DNA of 13,743 nt from CAZUGA01 sp964626505 (lineage in GTDB: Bacteria; Pseudomonadota; Gammaproteobacteria; Methylococcales; UBA1147), in the NCBI GenBank assembly GCA_964626505.1, contig CAZVFR010000073.1, positions 1-13,743 of the forward strand, read 5' to 3'. Each line of letters starts with the position of its first letter. Position 1 is the stretch's first letter. Both the position numbers and the translations under genes were made by a program. The notes beneath the pieces are model-generated. The model was not told where the DNA came from, ran no database searches, and worked only from the letters and a program-made list of their open reading frames with translations. This document shows, one piece after another, positions 7,461 through 13,743 of this stretch.

Positions 7461-10196
7461 TTAATTTTCATGGTGTAGTCGGTTCAAATTTTCCAATATT
7501 TTTTCTTTTGCGCGTAACAAACTCTCGGATTCTCTTTTGAGGTTGGTAAAATTCCGCTCAATGCTAAATGCCGAGGAATCTTGACTTAATGCTGTTTCCA
7601 GGCGCGATGCGTATTTTTGAATACCTTTAACTTCACAGAAGCTCGCCGAGCCATGCAGCATATGAGTAGTCTGTTCGGCCGCTGCGTTATTGGCGGCACC
7701 TATTTCTTGCTCGATACTTGCCAATTGCTTAGGTAGTTCATTAAATAATTTTGTCATCAAGGTCGATGCTAAATCTGAGTCCCCGTTGGTTTTCTTAAGG
7801 ATACGCAGTACGAATTCAGTTATCTGAGTTTCGGGATCAATAGAAAAATATTCCTGACTGGTTGTGGCGTCGGGAATCCATTGCTTCAACGTATCTTGGA
7901 GCTTGTTTTGCAGCAAGGGTTTGATTAAGCAATCTGCGAAACCAGCTTCCAATACAGTGCTGAGTTGATTCGGTAATGCGTGTGCCGTGACTGCGATTAC
8001 CGGCGTTTCCGCATTGACGTTATCGTTGGTTTTAAGATAACGCATTATGTCCATTCCATTTATTACCGGCATCTGCAAGTCCAGAAAAATCAAATCGAAG
8101 TGAACTGAATTCAATAGTTCTAGCGATTCTTTTCCATTTTTAGCTTCCAATACGACTGCCTGGGATTGAAGTAGTTGTGATTTAAGTAGCGTTCTATTTA
8201 TTTCATTGTCGTCCGCAACTAGAAATGTCCTACTGCATAAATTAGGTTGGTTTTCGACACTTGAGTATGAATAATTGGCACTATCAATACCGCCTTTTAT
8301 GTTGCTCTTAAGGGTGTTCAGCAAAAACGAGCTACGGCAAGGAAGGACAAGATAATTACTGGCATCGCTTTGATGGCAGAGTTTTAATAAATCGTTTTGC
8401 TTATTACTACCCGCAAGTATTATTGGCCAATCTCCGCAACGCATTAGTTTCGCTAGCGAATCCCGTACCATGGTTAACGTCGATTCGGTCGGTAGATAAA
8501 ATATGATCGGGTTTTTCTGTGAATCATCTGAGGGGACCGTTTTGATAAACGATTCAACCGATTCGTAGGATTTTATTTCGATGCCTAAAGCCGTGAGTTG
8601 ACTTTCGAAGGCGTGTCGGGGAAGTCGATTTCCATGTATAAGCACAATCGACAGATCAATCAGCTTTTCGTGGCGTGGTGGTCCATGCTCTACGGGTAGT
8701 ACAATCCAAAAGGTTGATCCCCGTAGCGGCCGGCTCGCTACCCCAATATAGCCTTGCATACGTTCTACGATGTTTTTGGATATAGTTAAACCAAGTCCGG
8801 TCCCCTGATAGTGTTCAACGGCGAAATCGCTTAGCTGCAAAAATGGAGAAAACAAATCTTTCTGGTCATTTTCGGCTATGCCACAGCCGGTATCAGAGAC
8901 CGATAGAAATAAAGACTTCGCGCCATTAATATTGAGAAGTCCGGCTCTTAATACGATTCTACCTTGTTGGGTAAATTTGAGAGCGTTTCCCAACAAGTTT
9001 GTAATGACTTGCTGAAGACGGATCGGATCTCCTTTTATCGACTTTGGAAATTCGGGATCCATGCACAAAATTATGTCGATATCGATGCTTTGCGGACAGA
9101 GCAAGGACACAGCGTCTTCTAGATACGGACGCAGATCAAATTCTATGATGTTAAGTGCAAATTTTCCGGATTCCAGCTTAGATAAATCGAGAATGTCATT
9201 GATAATCGATAGGAGATTTTTTGCGGATGAATCGATTAATTGGAGCTTATCCAATTGTTCGGTGGTCAATTTGCTGTTAGCTAAAAGTTCCGTAAATCCC
9301 ATGATGCCGTTCATAGGTGTGCGGATTTCGTGACTCACATGCGCAAGAAACTGAGATTTAACTTTATTTTGCGTGTCTGCAAGGTGGCGTGCCTCCTTTA
9401 ACTTCAAGTTTTGTTCTTCGAGCGAGCGAAGAGTTTTCTGCAGACGTACAGTTGCTAGATAAACCTTGCGCTCCATTTGAGCTTGATTTTTCCTCAGGGT
9501 ATTGGCCAATGCATTAAATCCGCTATGCAAGTCTTCGAGTTCAGATACCCCTTTATAGTTAGAACGCACGTCAAGGTTGCCTTTGGAAAGACTTTTCAGA
9601 ATTTTTGTCAGAGCAAAAATCGGCACGCTTATTTTCCTTCCGGTTCTATTGGCAACTAAAAGAACCAACACCAAACCTAAAATAAAAATGATAAAACTGT
9701 TCTTTAAAATGGAAACTTTACTGGCGTATATCTGTGTGCTTGAAAGATACAGGTCAACTTGTCCTATGACCGTTTTCGCTAAGGCTTGGCTAGCGTTACG
9801 GCTTGGCTGACTCTTGTTTGTGAGAGCAAAAATATTGGCATTTACAAGCACATCTCGGTCGTGCGTAAAGGGATTGGTCGACGTATTAGAAGTAGGACGC
9901 AGTGCGATGATTTTTAGTCCGCCGGTGCGATCAGAGATCTGTATTCGAGTAACATCTTTCTCGTTGAGTGTGGTATTGGCTAGAGTTTGTAGGGTTTGTT
10001 TGTTGCGCGCAGAAATGCCCGCAGCAGATGCTGTTGCCACTTGCCTGGCAATCAGTCTTCCGCGTTCGTGCAAGGCATCTTCAAGGTCTGCTATACGGGC
10101 GTGTGCAAAGTATGCAACTAGCCAAATTACCGAAATAGCCGCAGGCGCAAATCCAAGTACGAATAGATAAAATTTAATACCCGGTGCATAATTCAT
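7461..10196 (-). CDS. barA: BarA/GacS-type tripartite hybrid sensor histidine kinase
   Basis: This is an inner-membrane hybrid kinase of 911 residues (918 in E. coli BarA). In order it has TM1 (about 8-30), a periplasmic sensor region (31-164), TM2 (about 165-183), HAMP (184-236), a coiled coil (240-275), HisKA with H289 in SHEIRTPMNG, HATPase with an N-box at N400/N404, DTGCGI at 435-440 and GTGLGL at 465-470, a degenerate receiver-like region (about 514-630) without an acceptor Asp, a true receiver (about 656-772) with D662/D663, phosphoacceptor D706, T737 and K759, and a C-terminal Hpt with H845 in HMLHGS. Family members pass phosphate His-Asp-His to a GacA/UvrY regulator that drives Csr/Rsm small RNAs; no such regulator is in the window. 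It starts 12 bases after the Crp-like gene without its own Shine-Dalgarno, so co-transcription and translational coupling are likely. Another hybrid kinase of the same architecture remains possible. Confidence 0.86.
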   Translation of the reverse strand: MNYAPGIKFYLFVLGFAPAAISVIWLVAYFAHARIADLEDALHERGRLIARQVATASAAGISARNKQTLQTLANTTLNEKDVTRIQISDRTGGLKIIALRPTSNTSTNPFTHDRDVLVNANIFALTNKSQPSRNASQALAKTVIGQVDLYLSSTQIYASKVSILKNSFIIFILGLVLVLLVANRTGRKISVPIFALTKILKSLSKGNLDVRSNYKGVSELEDLHSGFNALANTLRKNQAQMERKVYLATVRLQKTLRSLEEQNLKLKEARHLADTQNKVKSQFLAHVSHEIRTPMNGIMGFTELLANSKLTTEQLDKLQLIDSSAKNLLSIINDILDLSKLESGKFALNIIEFDLRPYLEDAVSLLCPQSIDIDIILCMDPEFPKSIKGDPIRLQQVITNLLGNALKFTQQGRIVLRAGLLNINGAKSLFLSVSDTGCGIAENDQKDLFSPFLQLSDFAVEHYQGTGLGLTISKNIVERMQGYIGVASRPLRGSTFWIVLPVEHGPPRHEKLIDLSIVLIHGNRLPRHAFESQLTALGIEIKSYESVESFIKTVPSDDSQKNPIIFYLPTESTLTMVRDSLAKLMRCGDWPIILAGSNKQNDLLKLCHQSDASNYLVLPCRSSFLLNTLKSNIKGGIDSANYSYSSVENQPNLCSRTFLVADDNEINRTLLKSQLLQSQAVVLEAKNGKESLELLNSVHFDLIFLDLQMPVINGMDIMRYLKTNDNVNAETPVIAVTAHALPNQLSTVLEAGFADCLIKPLLQNKLQDTLKQWIPDATTSQEYFSIDPETQITEFVLRILKKTNGDSDLASTLMTKLFNELPKQLASIEQEIGAANNAAAEQTTHMLHGSASFCEVKGIQKYASRLETALSQDSSAFSIERNFTNLKRESESLLRAKEKILENLNRLHHEN

Positions 10197-10208
10197 GGTG
10201 TGCGGAAG

Positions 10209-10874
10209 CTACCATGAAGATGGAAATTTTTTGTTTATGATTAGAGATTTTCCATCTATGGTGATGTAACCACCTTTTAAAAGTTCTTTAAATATTTTGC
10301 TGACCATTTCTCGCGAGGCACCGATCATATTAGCTAGGTCCTGTTGGGTCGGTTTGTCTAAGATTATTCGAATAGTATCTTTTTCTTCCGCCAAGTTTTG
10401 AAGCTCAATGATCAAGCGCCCGTATACATCGGACAAGGCAAGGTTGCGTACCTTATCGGTTAAAGTTCTAACCTTATTTGAAAGGCCTTTGATAATACTG
10501 AATGGCGCATCAGGGTTTTTTGTTAACCAGGCTTTGAACTCGACTTTGGATATAATTCCGCAGGTAGATTTTTCGGTGGTCATTACTGAAGCGGATCGGG
10601 GTTCGTCATCGAGCAATGCCAATTCACCAAAATATTTGCCGCTACCGTCCAAGCTAAGCGTGAGTTCCTTGCCGTATTCGTCACTTACGTATACCCGAAC
10701 TTTTCCAGAAAGCATAATATGAAATGAACCCGTTTCATCGCCTTCGTTGATGATAATCGCATTTTTGGGGTACGTTTTGATCGTTGCGTGCGAGGCCAAA
10801 GATTCTAACGCTTGGTCGCTCAAATGGGTGAATATTGTTATCTGTCTCAATGCTTGAGATACACTTTGGTGCAT
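10209..10874 (-). CDS. Crp/Fnr-family transcriptional regulator
   Basis: The 221-residue protein has a cyclic-nucleotide-binding beta-barrel (about 10-125) with a phosphate cassette FGELALLDDEPRSASV (82-97) that contains the Glu84, Arg93 and Ser94 expected of cAMP or cGMP binders, a dimerisation helix (about 128-160), and a C-terminal winged helix-turn-helix (about 175-205, TQQDLANMIGASREMVSKI). It lacks the N-terminal cysteine cluster of oxygen-sensing FNR. It is related to Crp but divergent; identity as the orthologous CRP or Vfr is not established, so no symbol is given. The ATG at 10874 has a clear ribosome-binding site on the minus strand (GGAGAG at about 10880-10885). It is first in a unit with barA. 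A perfect palindrome about 105-120 bases upstream could be its own operator. Confidence 0.92.
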   Translation of the reverse strand: MHQSVSQALRQITIFTHLSDQALESLASHATIKTYPKNAIIINEGDETGSFHIMLSGKVRVYVSDEYGKELTLSLDGSGKYFGELALLDDEPRSASVMTTEKSTCGIISKVEFKAWLTKNPDAPFSIIKGLSNKVRTLTDKVRNLALSDVYGRLIIELQNLAEEKDTIRIILDKPTQQDLANMIGASREMVSKIFKELLKGGYITIDGKSLIINKKFPSSW

Positions 10875-10956
10875 TGCTACTCTCCATAAGCTCGGTAATG
10901 CGGGTTATCGATTCCGCTTATATCTATTCACTTTATCTGCTTTGGTTTTCCAGGTA

Positions 10957-10993
10957 ATTATGCCTGATATATAAATGTGTGAATAGTTCACAC
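10957..10993 (-). promoter_or_regulatory. Candidate crp-barA promoter region with operator
   Basis: Reading on the minus strand, the best -10 candidate upstream of the Crp-like gene is CATAAT (10957-10962). The palindrome at 10977-10993 lies immediately upstream, where the -35 region would be. This would put the palindrome centre about 35 bases before the start of transcription, a place where a Crp-like protein could repress or activate. The -35 box itself is poor, which is compatible with dependence on a bound regulator. This is inference from position. Confidence 0.35.
10977..10993. promoter_or_regulatory. Perfect 17-base palindrome, Crp-like operator candidate
   Basis: GTGTGAATAGTTCACAC consists of two perfect 7-base arms around TAG. 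The half-sites TGTGA and TCACA are exactly those of the classic CRP site, but the spacer is five bases rather than six, which would change the geometry. It lies between the Crp-like gene on the left and the small ORF on the right, so it could control both directions; a weak rightward -10 (TATTAT, 11004-11009) is on its other side. The palindrome is seen directly; which protein binds it is inferred. Confidence 0.6.
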
Positions 10994-11013
10994 TAAGAAA
11001 ATGTATTATTTCA

Positions 11014-11042
11014 CAGTTAAATTTTGCAGAGTCAGTTAAATT
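11014..11042 (+). repeat. Direct repeat of CAGTTAAATT
   Basis: The ten bases CAGTTAAATT occur at 11014-11023 and again at 11033-11042, 19 bases apart start to start. A tandem binding site on one face of the helix is possible, but the repeat is short and AT-rich. Confidence 0.5.
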
Positions 11043-11119
11043 ATGGAGTACAGGAACGAATCTTAATGCCGTAACGCAGGATGCGATCAATTAAATGCAA
11101 ACGATGAGCTTGACTAAAT

Positions 11120-11293
11120 ATGCTAGAGCTTTTGGACTGGGTTATAAAAATTGTTTTTATATCGTCGATCTACGGGATCGCTTTACTATTTCTTAGTAAA
11201 TACGGTGTTAAAAAGCCTCTCACTGCTTTGTGGGTTTGTTCCGGGGCTTCAATATCCTTGATAATGATCACTTTGTACTACGCTGCGGCGTAG
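11120..11293 (+). CDS. Small two-helix membrane protein (hypothetical)
   Basis: An open frame of 57 codons fills the middle of the divergent intergenic region. It encodes two hydrophobic stretches (about 7-26 and 34-56) joined by a short basic loop with Lys27, Lys31 and Lys32, so the positive-inside rule predicts a helical hairpin with the loop in the cytoplasm. Its ATG is the only start: an in-frame TGA lies three codons upstream. The ribosome-binding site is weak, as for several clear genes here (leuC, asd, fliM). The stop codon lies inside a terminator-like hairpin, so the transcript appears to end with this ORF. I do not recognise the family. The alternative is a small RNA that happens to be open in this frame. 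Confidence 0.5.
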   Translation: MLELLDWVIKIVFISSIYGIALLFLSKYGVKKPLTALWVCSGASISLIMITLYYAAA

Positions 11294-11298
11294 TTTTT
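11277..11298 (+). terminator. Rho-independent terminator at the end of the small ORF
   Basis: ACTACGC (11277-11283) and GCGTAGT (11288-11294) form a perfect 7-base-pair stem around the four-base loop TGCG, and T11294-T11298 gives a short U-tract. It overlaps the TAG stop (11291-11293) of the small ORF and would isolate that transcript from the flagellar operon downstream. The U-tract is only five long, so efficiency may be moderate. Confidence 0.6.
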
Positions 11299-11566
11299 CA
11301 CCTGGCATGTGGGGTAACAACGTGACCCTGCACGAGCTCGAATTCCTCACTAACATGACTTTCCCCAAGAAGTTTTATTATCTTGCAAAGACAGCGCGTA
11401 TTTCTATCGCGTAGAAATCCTATTGTCTTGCTATAGGATTCCCCCAGTAACCAAGGAAGGCGGCGAAATTTTGGCACTTATACGGTTAGTCTGTATGAGT
11501 TGCGCCGATAATTTGCCTGATGCTGCTTAAAGTGAGTTAAGGGTATGAAAGTAAATACAATAAGAA
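11299..11566 (+). other. Non-coding stretch before the fliL promoter
   Basis: No convincing gene lies here. A 35-codon frame at 11307-11414 has no ribosome-binding site and no recognisable product. The stretch holds a partly paired element around 11306-11332 (GGGT and ACCC) and two strong overlapping hairpins at 11400-11440. A search by eye for the core motifs of c-di-GMP-I and TPP riboswitches found none. It could hold activator sites for the sigma-54 promoter, but I recognise no specific site. Confidence 0.5.
11400..11440. repeat. Two overlapping inverted repeats
   Basis: The first hairpin is ATTTCTA (11400-11406) and TAGAAAT (11412-11418) around TCGCG. The second is AATCCTAT (11416-11423) and ATAGGATT (11433-11440) around a nine-base loop. 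They share AAT at 11416-11418, so complete pairing of both is not possible at once. Neither is followed by a T-run, so they are not ordinary terminators. They may be protein-binding sites or a folded RNA. Confidence 0.6.
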
Positions 11567-11583
11567 TTGGCAGATAATTTGCT
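11567..11583 (+). promoter_or_regulatory. Sigma-54 (RpoN) promoter of the fliL operon
   Basis: TTGGCAG-ATAAT-TTGCT matches the sigma-54 consensus TGGCAC-N5-TTGCW with one mismatch in the -24 element. The invariant GG (11569-11570) and GC (11581-11582) are ten bases apart, as required. Transcription should begin near 11594, about 23 bases before the fliL ATG and just ahead of its ribosome-binding site. In Vibrio and Pseudomonas, middle flagellar genes are driven by RpoN with FlrA/FleQ or FlrC/FleR-type activators, so this fits. Confidence 0.8.
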
Positions 11584-11616
11584 ATCTTAAAGGGATGAAT
11601 TAATGGGGAGTGTTCA

Positions 11617-12132
11617 ATGGCTGATAGCGAAACGGATTTGGGTGAAGAAAAAAAGTCCTCCAACAAGCTAGTAATTATACTGGCGGCGGTGGTGGTTTTG
11701 TTACTGGTAATTGCCGGTACGTTGTATTTTACCGGTTATTTTTCCTCGGCAGATAATCAAGCGTCTGATGCCGAAGAAGTGGAAGATCCCACGGAAGAAG
11801 CAGAGTTAGAAAAGATAACCATTTATCACCCGCTAGAGCCGCCGTTCATAATCAATTTTCAAAAAGGCCACAGTGCCAAACTGCTTCAGGTTGGTATTAC
11901 TGTATTGGCAAATTCAGAGTCTGCGATCGAAGCGCTTAAACAACATTCTCCGATGATTCGGAACAATTTGTTAATGTTTTTTAACGAACAGGAGCCGGAC
12001 AAACTTCGAACACGTGCCGGGAAGGAAGTCGTACAGGCAAGCGTACTCAAGGAAATCCAAAAAATAGTCGACAAACAAACGGGTGATAAAGGAATCGAGG
12101 CAGTTTTTTTCACCGAATTTGTGATGCAATAG
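11617..12132 (+). CDS. fliL: Flagellar basal body-associated protein FliL
   Basis: FliL is a single-pass inner-membrane protein that surrounds the stator units and supports torque and swarming. The 171-residue protein has a short cytoplasmic N-terminus, a membrane helix (about 17-39), an acidic linker (about 44-66), and the conserved periplasmic domain (about 67-171) beginning YHPLEPPFIINF and ending FTEFVMQ. The ATG at 11617 follows GGGGAG (11605-11610) with six bases of spacing. It is the first gene after the sigma-54 promoter and stops two bases before fliM. Length and ends are normal for the family. Confidence 0.95.
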   Translation: MADSETDLGEEKKSSNKLVIILAAVVVLLLVIAGTLYFTGYFSSADNQASDAEEVEDPTEEAELEKITIYHPLEPPFIINFQKGHSAKLLQVGITVLANSESAIEALKQHSPMIRNNLLMFFNEQEPDKLRTRAGKEVVQASVLKEIQKIVDKQTGDKGIEAVFFTEFVMQ

Positions 12133-12134
12133 AT

Positions 12135-13148
12135 ATGGCGGCGAGCGATTTACTGTCACAGGACGAAATAGATGCACTATTGCATGGTGTAGATGATGGT
12201 GCAATAGATACGGAGCACGACGCTGGAGAAGCGGACGACGGCATAGCCCGAAACTATGATTTCACCAGCCAGGATCGAATAGTTAGGGGTCGGATGCCGA
12301 CCCTTGAAATGATTAACGAGCGTTTCGTCAGGTATTTCAGGATTAGCCTTTTTAATTTTTTACGCCGATCTTCCGAGATTGCGGTATCAGGGATTCAAGT
12401 CCTTAAATTTTCTGAATATATTCATAGCCTTTTCGTACCTACCAATTTGAATTTGGTTCGCTTTCGGCCTCTTCGAGGACGCGCATTGTTTGTGTTGGAT
12501 CCAAATTTGGTGTTTACGACGGTGGATAACTTTTTTGGTGGCAGCGGTAAATTTCATAACAAGATCGAAGGGCGTGAATTTACGCCCACTGAAATGCGGG
12601 TCATTCGATTGTTACTGGAATTAATCTTTAATGACCTGAAAGAAGCTTGGCGACCGGTGTTGGATGTCGATTTTGAATATCTCAATTCGGAAGTTAATCC
12701 GCAGTTCGCAAATATCGTTAGTCCTACGGAAGTCGTGGTTGTTTCCACGATACATATCGAACTTGATGGCGGCGGCGGGGACATACACATTACCATGCCG
12801 TACTCAATGATCGAACCCATTCGGGAATTGCTGGATGCTGGAATGCAAAGTGACCGTGGTGATAAAGATGATCGTTGGCAAATCGCCATGCAGTCGGAGA
12901 TTTTGAATGTGGAAGTCGCAATGAACAGCATACTTGCGGAGAAATCGGTAACTGTTGAAGAGATTTTGAATTTCACCGCCGGTGATGTAATTCCGTTTGA
13001 TATGTCAGAAACCATTAATTTGATAGCCGAAGGCGTTCCGGTGTTCACCGGGAAAGTCGGTGTGTCGGATGGGAATTACGCGATCCAGGTAATTGACAGA
13101 ATAATCCCCGAAAAAGACAACCGGTCAATATTTGGCGCGGACAGTTAA
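12135..13148 (+). CDS. fliM: Flagellar motor switch protein FliM
   Basis: FliM forms the middle of the cytoplasmic C-ring and receives phosphorylated CheY to reverse rotation. The 337-residue product carries the N-terminal CheY-binding peptide LLSQDEIDALLHGV (6-19), an acidic linker, the CheC-like middle domain with the GGSG loop (135-138) that contacts FliG, and the C-terminal SpoA domain (about 250-325) that pairs with FliN. No Shine-Dalgarno is seen; with the ATG two bases after the fliL stop, translational coupling is likely. The sequence is typical throughout. A retained CheY peptide suggests a chemotaxis system elsewhere in the genome. Confidence 0.97.
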   Translation: MAASDLLSQDEIDALLHGVDDGAIDTEHDAGEADDGIARNYDFTSQDRIVRGRMPTLEMINERFVRYFRISLFNFLRRSSEIAVSGIQVLKFSEYIHSLFVPTNLNLVRFRPLRGRALFVLDPNLVFTTVDNFFGGSGKFHNKIEGREFTPTEMRVIRLLLELIFNDLKEAWRPVLDVDFEYLNSEVNPQFANIVSPTEVVVVSTIHIELDGGGGDIHITMPYSMIEPIRELLDAGMQSDRGDKDDRWQIAMQSEILNVEVAMNSILAEKSVTVEEILNFTAGDVIPFDMSETINLIAEGVPVFTGKVGVSDGNYAIQVIDRIIPEKDNRSIFGADS

Positions 13149-13174
13149 TAACTAATGAATATGGGAAACCGAAG

Positions 13175-13660
13175 ATGAGCGAAGACGAAGCGGTCAAAAC
13201 ATCGGACTTGGAAGATGAAGATTCGATTGTAGCGGAGAACAACGCCTTGGAAGAATCAGCAGACGACGCGGATTGGGCGGCTGCACTGGAAGAACAGAGC
13301 GACAATGAAGCGACTGAAGACACCGTTTCGGATGAGCTATCGCCCGCCGAATTCCAAAATTTGACGAGTGACAGTGTAGGTCCTGGCGATGCCCTAGAGG
13401 ATGTGAATCTGGATGTCATTCTCGATGTACCGGTCACCATCTCAATGGAAATCGGTCGCACCCGAATCAATATTCGCAATTTGTTACAGCTTAATCAGGG
13501 GTCGGTGGTTGAACTTGACAGACTGGCCGGCGAACCTATGGACGTATTGGTTAATAGTACCCTGATTGCACATGGAGAAGTCGTGGTCGTAAACGATAAA
13601 TTCGGTATCCGGTTGACGGATGTGATCAGTCCCGCCGAGCGCGTAAAGAAATTGCAATGA
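13175..13660 (+). CDS. fliN: Flagellar motor switch protein FliN
   Basis: FliN builds the lower rim of the C-ring with FliM and docks FliH in the export apparatus. The 161-residue protein has a long acidic, poorly conserved N-terminal extension (1-75) and the conserved SpoA domain (about 78-152) with LDVILDVPVTISMEIGRT at its start and VVVVNDKFGIRLTDV near its end. It is somewhat longer than E. coli FliN (137) because of the acidic extension, which is common in Pseudomonas-like forms. The start lies 26 bases after fliM, with a modest GGGAA upstream. Its stop overlaps the fliO start in ATGA. Confidence 0.96.
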   Translation: MSEDEAVKTSDLEDEDSIVAENNALEESADDADWAAALEEQSDNEATEDTVSDELSPAEFQNLTSDSVGPGDALEDVNLDVILDVPVTISMEIGRTRINIRNLLQLNQGSVVELDRLAGEPMDVLVNSTLIAHGEVVVVNDKFGIRLTDVISPAERVKKLQ

Positions 13661-13743
13661 AGATTTTATTGTTGCTATGTATGCAGGTTCTGTATGTAAA
13701 AAGGATTTTGGCTGCTTCGGCTGCGGAAGTTATCAATCATGAA
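13657..13743 (+). CDS. fliO: Flagellar export protein FliO, 5' part only
   Basis: An ATG at 13657 overlaps the fliN stop (ATGA) and stays open for 29 codons to the window edge, starting MKILLLLCMQVLYVKRILAA. The hydrophobic, signal-like N-terminus and the position after fliN match FliO, which assists FliP in assembling the flagellar type III export gate. The identification rests mainly on synteny, because the conserved part lies beyond the window. Confidence 0.75.
   Translation, partial: MKILLLLCMQVLYVKRILAASAAEVINHE

Noticed and set aside
10905..11090. A 61-codon minus-strand frame covering the crp upstream region.
   Set aside because: It overlaps the palindrome and promoter candidates, has no ribosome-binding site, and has unremarkable composition.
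11307..11414. A 35-codon frame in the non-coding stretch before fliL.
   Set aside because: It has no ribosome-binding site, no recognisable motif, and ends within the first hairpin; support is too weak to call a gene.
11299..11460. A c-di-GMP or TPP riboswitch upstream of fliL.
   Set aside because: GCAAAGAC at about 11384 recalls part of the c-di-GMP-I motif, but the rest of the conserved core and the right stems are absent, and the element lies upstream of the predicted transcription start.
11474..11490. TGGCAC within TTTTGGCACTTATACGG as a second sigma-54 promoter.
   Set aside because: The -24 half is good, but the -12 position lacks GC at the required ten-base spacing.

Overview
This window looks like a chromosomal segment from a motile gammaproteobacterium, most like the Pseudomonas/Cellvibrio/marine lineages. 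The reasons are a leuC-leuD-leuB-asd-fimV order as in Pseudomonas, a FimV with the usual LysM/coiled-coil/TPR layout, a BarA/GacS-type hybrid kinase, and a sigma-54 promoter in front of fliLMNO. Base composition is moderate to slightly AT-rich. No tRNA, rRNA, CRISPR array, insertion sequence or phage gene was seen.

Layout. Positions 1-216 hold a good sigma-70 promoter (135-163) and the leader of a rightward biosynthetic cluster. The cluster is leuC (217-1620), a broken leuD (1646-2281), leuB (2374-3462) and asd (3557-4579). fimV (4659-7382) follows on the same strand. Convergent to it, on the minus strand, lies a two-gene unit: a Crp/Fnr-family regulator (10209-10874), then a barA-like hybrid sensor kinase (7461-10196). 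A 742-base divergent intergenic region (10875-11616) holds a perfect 17-base palindrome, an unannotated 57-codon two-helix membrane ORF whose end overlaps a terminator hairpin, two overlapping hairpins, and a sigma-54 promoter. The flagellar operon fliL-fliM-fliN-fliO then runs off the right edge, with only 29 codons of fliO visible.

How the genes fit together. LeuC and LeuD form isopropylmalate isomerase, LeuB makes the next oxidation step of leucine synthesis, and Asd feeds lysine/DAP, threonine and methionine synthesis. FimV is a polar inner-membrane hub tied to type IV pili and polarity. The Crp-like factor and BarA are regulators, and FliL/M/N/O build the flagellar stator-associated protein, C-ring and export gate. 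Pole organisation, regulation and motility therefore sit side by side, although a functional link is only inference.

Most unusual points. (1) leuD keeps its full aligned length and family sequence but carries a stop at codon 2, two further in-frame stops in a scrambled tract next to a run of 12 A, and several changes at residues I remember as conserved; leuC and leuB are open. (2) The small membrane ORF or small RNA at 11120-11298. (3) The palindrome at the head of the crp-barA unit, which resembles a CRP site with a five-base instead of six-base spacer. I did not find a clearly new multi-gene system.
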